In this document: piece by piece, positions 61,596-64,000 of the stretch | Numbering within the stretch: position 1 is the first letter of the stretch | Layout: each line of letters opens with the position of its first letter | Assembly (NCBI RefSeq): GCF_009371975.2 | Contig: NZ_VIKT02000007.1 | Span: forward strand, 62,001 to 126,000 | Source of the DNA: Microcella pacifica | Lineage (GTDB): Bacteria; Actinomycetota; Actinomycetes; Actinomycetales; Microbacteriaceae | Length of the DNA: 64,000 bases | Reading direction: 5' to 3' | The notes under the pieces: generated by a model | What the model was told of the DNA's origin: nothing | The model's database searches: none | Seen by the model: only the letters and a program-made list of their open reading frames with translations | Translations under genes and position numbers: made by a program

Positions 61596-61685
61596 TGTTC
61601 GCTCATTCGGGCGCACGACCGTTCCACACGGTGTGTCGCACGCGACACAGCGGGTTCCGCATCCGAAAGCCCGAATGAGCGAACA
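61596..61685. repeat. 90-bp nested palindromic element between aceA and aceB
   Basis: The outer arms TGTTCGCTCATTCGGGC (61596-61612) and GCCCGAATGAGCGAACA (61669-61685) are 17 bp, perfect, and separated by 56 bp. Inside are TGTGTCG-CACG-CGACACA (61632-61649) and ACCGT-TCCAC-ACGGT (61618-61632). It can fold as a multi-branched RNA hairpin or DNA cruciform. No protein coding or clear target duplication is seen. It may be a REP/MITE-like element or a structured mRNA spacer. Confidence 0.88.
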
Positions 61686-61732
61686 CCACCACCGCACTTC
61701 TGGACCAGTACTTCCCTGAGAGGACGAGCATC

Positions 61733-63367
<1,635 letters not shown>

Positions 63368-63421
63368 CGCTGCTTGCTTGCTCTGCAGTGGACAGTTCTC
63401 GCTGCTGCCAGAGCTGCCTGC

Positions 63422-63485
63422 TAACCTGGAACCACAACCCCTGTTCCTCTGGATCAGGCTCAAGGCCCCGCTTCGGCGGGGCCTT
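63422..63485 (+). ncRNA. Candidate small RNA after aceB (speculative)
   Basis: TAACCT (63422-63427) could be a -10, followed by GGAAC/GTTCC complementarity (63428-63446) and the strong terminator hairpin ending at 63485. This would give an RNA of about 50 nt. It may equally be just the aceB 3' UTR. Confidence 0.18.
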
Positions 63486-64000
63486 GCTTCTTCCACTTAG
63501 TCGGCCGCCGAATCGCGCGTTTCGGTGTCTGTACGACGTCAGGCAGTTGGTTTCGCGCGGCGTATGCCGGCCTGAGGTACAGGCTGAAATCGATGCCAGC
63601 TCTCGTGAAGAGCCTCGTCGATGCGTCACGTGGATAGAGGATCCCCACGCGAGCGCCGAATCTCTGCTTGACGACCTCAATCGGCCGTGCGAGGTCCGAG
63701 TCTGATGAGACGACCACGAAGGTGTCCGCTAGCCCATCGAGCGCGTCCATCAAGAGTTGAGTAGCGAGCTTCACATCCGAGCCCTTCTCCTGCACCTTGT
63801 AGACATGGTGGCGCGTGAGGGGTGGCCTCTCCTTGCCATCGACCCACTCCCGCGCCATTCCGTGGTGGACCGTGAAAAGAGAGTCATCGTGAACTGTCAG
63901 GCGATCGAGAGTACGGAGGGCGCGGATGTACGCATCCTGCCGATCGGGCGCCCGGGGATCTTCTGGGTTCATGCGCCCCTTGATGCGTGCGGTGAAGTAG
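63460..64000 (-). CDS. NYN-domain (LabA/DUF88-like) protein, partial
   Basis: PIN-like RNase-fold protein cut by the right edge; at least 179 codons are in window and the frame stays open to 64000 (YFTARIKG precedes the first in-window Met). Features: GSDVKLATQLLMDAL and VVSSDSDLARPIEVV, with acidic residues that form the metal site in NYN proteins, and RLFTRAGIDFSLYLR. The last residues KQGPAEAGP are encoded by the aceB terminator hairpin. The N-terminal catalytic Asp is outside the window. Confidence 0.85.
   Translation of the reverse strand, partial: YFTARIKGRMNPEDPRAPDRQDAYIRALRTLDRLTVHDDSLFTVHHGMAREWVDGKERPPLTRHHVYKVQEKGSDVKLATQLLMDALDGLADTFVVVSSDSDLARPIEVVKQRFGARVGILYPRDASTRLFTRAGIDFSLYLRPAYAARNQLPDVVQTPKRAIRRPTKWKKQGPAEAGP
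63462..63485 (+). terminator. Intrinsic terminator of aceB
   Basis: AAGGCCCCGC (63462-63471), UUCG-type tetraloop TTCG, and GCGGGGCCTT (63476-63485): perfect 10-bp stem followed by TTGCTTCTT-like pyrimidine sequence on the plus strand. It overlaps the last codons of the convergent NYN gene. Confidence 0.9.

Overview
The window is typical high-GC actinobacterial chromosome. It has GTG/ATG starts, 4-bp stop/start overlaps and many genes whose only start signal is a TANNNT hexamer 6-8 nt before the start codon (leaderless style). The fhaA-fhaB-pstP-rodA-pbpA-pknA cluster, a NucS mismatch endonuclease, a coproporphyrin-type heme pathway with an Fe-S ferrochelatase, a RamB-type regulator beside isocitrate lyase and LAXTG cell-wall anchors all fit Actinomycetes. 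Microbacteriaceae is my best guess, by inference only. I see no rRNA, transposase, integrase, plasmid or phage module, or CRISPR array; there is one tRNA.

Layout. 1-5810 (minus): envelope and cell-division signalling cluster, cut by the left edge inside a Ser/Thr kinase. 5986-8257: tRNA-Leu(CAG), YaeQ, and a small two-gene accessory unit of unknown function. 8284-11017: copper chaperone and CopA ATPase behind a copper-type operator. 11040-12037: HxlR-family regulator and a small membrane protein, bracketed by two copies of one dyad. 12071-17032 (minus): GMC oxidoreductase, aldehyde dehydrogenase, MFS transporter. 17094-19751: type III polyketide synthase, isoprenylcysteine-methyltransferase-like protein and FAD hydroxylase, a likely phenolic-lipid operon of the srsABC type. 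19778-24926: housekeeping genes including NucS, an SDR, an MFS and a MATE transporter. 24995-27858: M13 metallopeptidase and a cytoplasmic beta-lactamase-fold hydrolase. 28151-33635: two large secreted paralogues ending in LAXTG sortase signals. 33727-45217: the heme region, with hemA divergent from hemE-cgoX-chdC-cpfC-hemC-hemB-hemL (all overlapping), then three small stress/envelope genes, then hemD. 45274-50973: mixed metabolism (AcuI, PfkA, F420/FMN-type oxidoreductase, AlkA-like glycosylase, thioesterase, two DUF202 proteins). 50993-58601: carotenoid-desaturase-like oxidase, LysR regulator facing putA, and a YtrA-type GntR regulator with a membrane protein. 58668-63485: glyoxylate shunt unit, ramB facing aceA-aceB. 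The right edge cuts an NYN-domain gene.

The most interesting signals lie between genes. They are a 90-bp nested palindrome between aceA and aceB, interlocking 6-9 bp dyads between ramB and aceA, and a twin dyad around the hxlR locus. There are also Shine-Dalgarno-masking hairpins in front of both LAXTG genes, a 211-bp exact internal duplication in the second LAXTG gene, and a consistent leaderless promoter grammar in which some upstream stop codons or terminators supply the -10 hexamer of the next gene.
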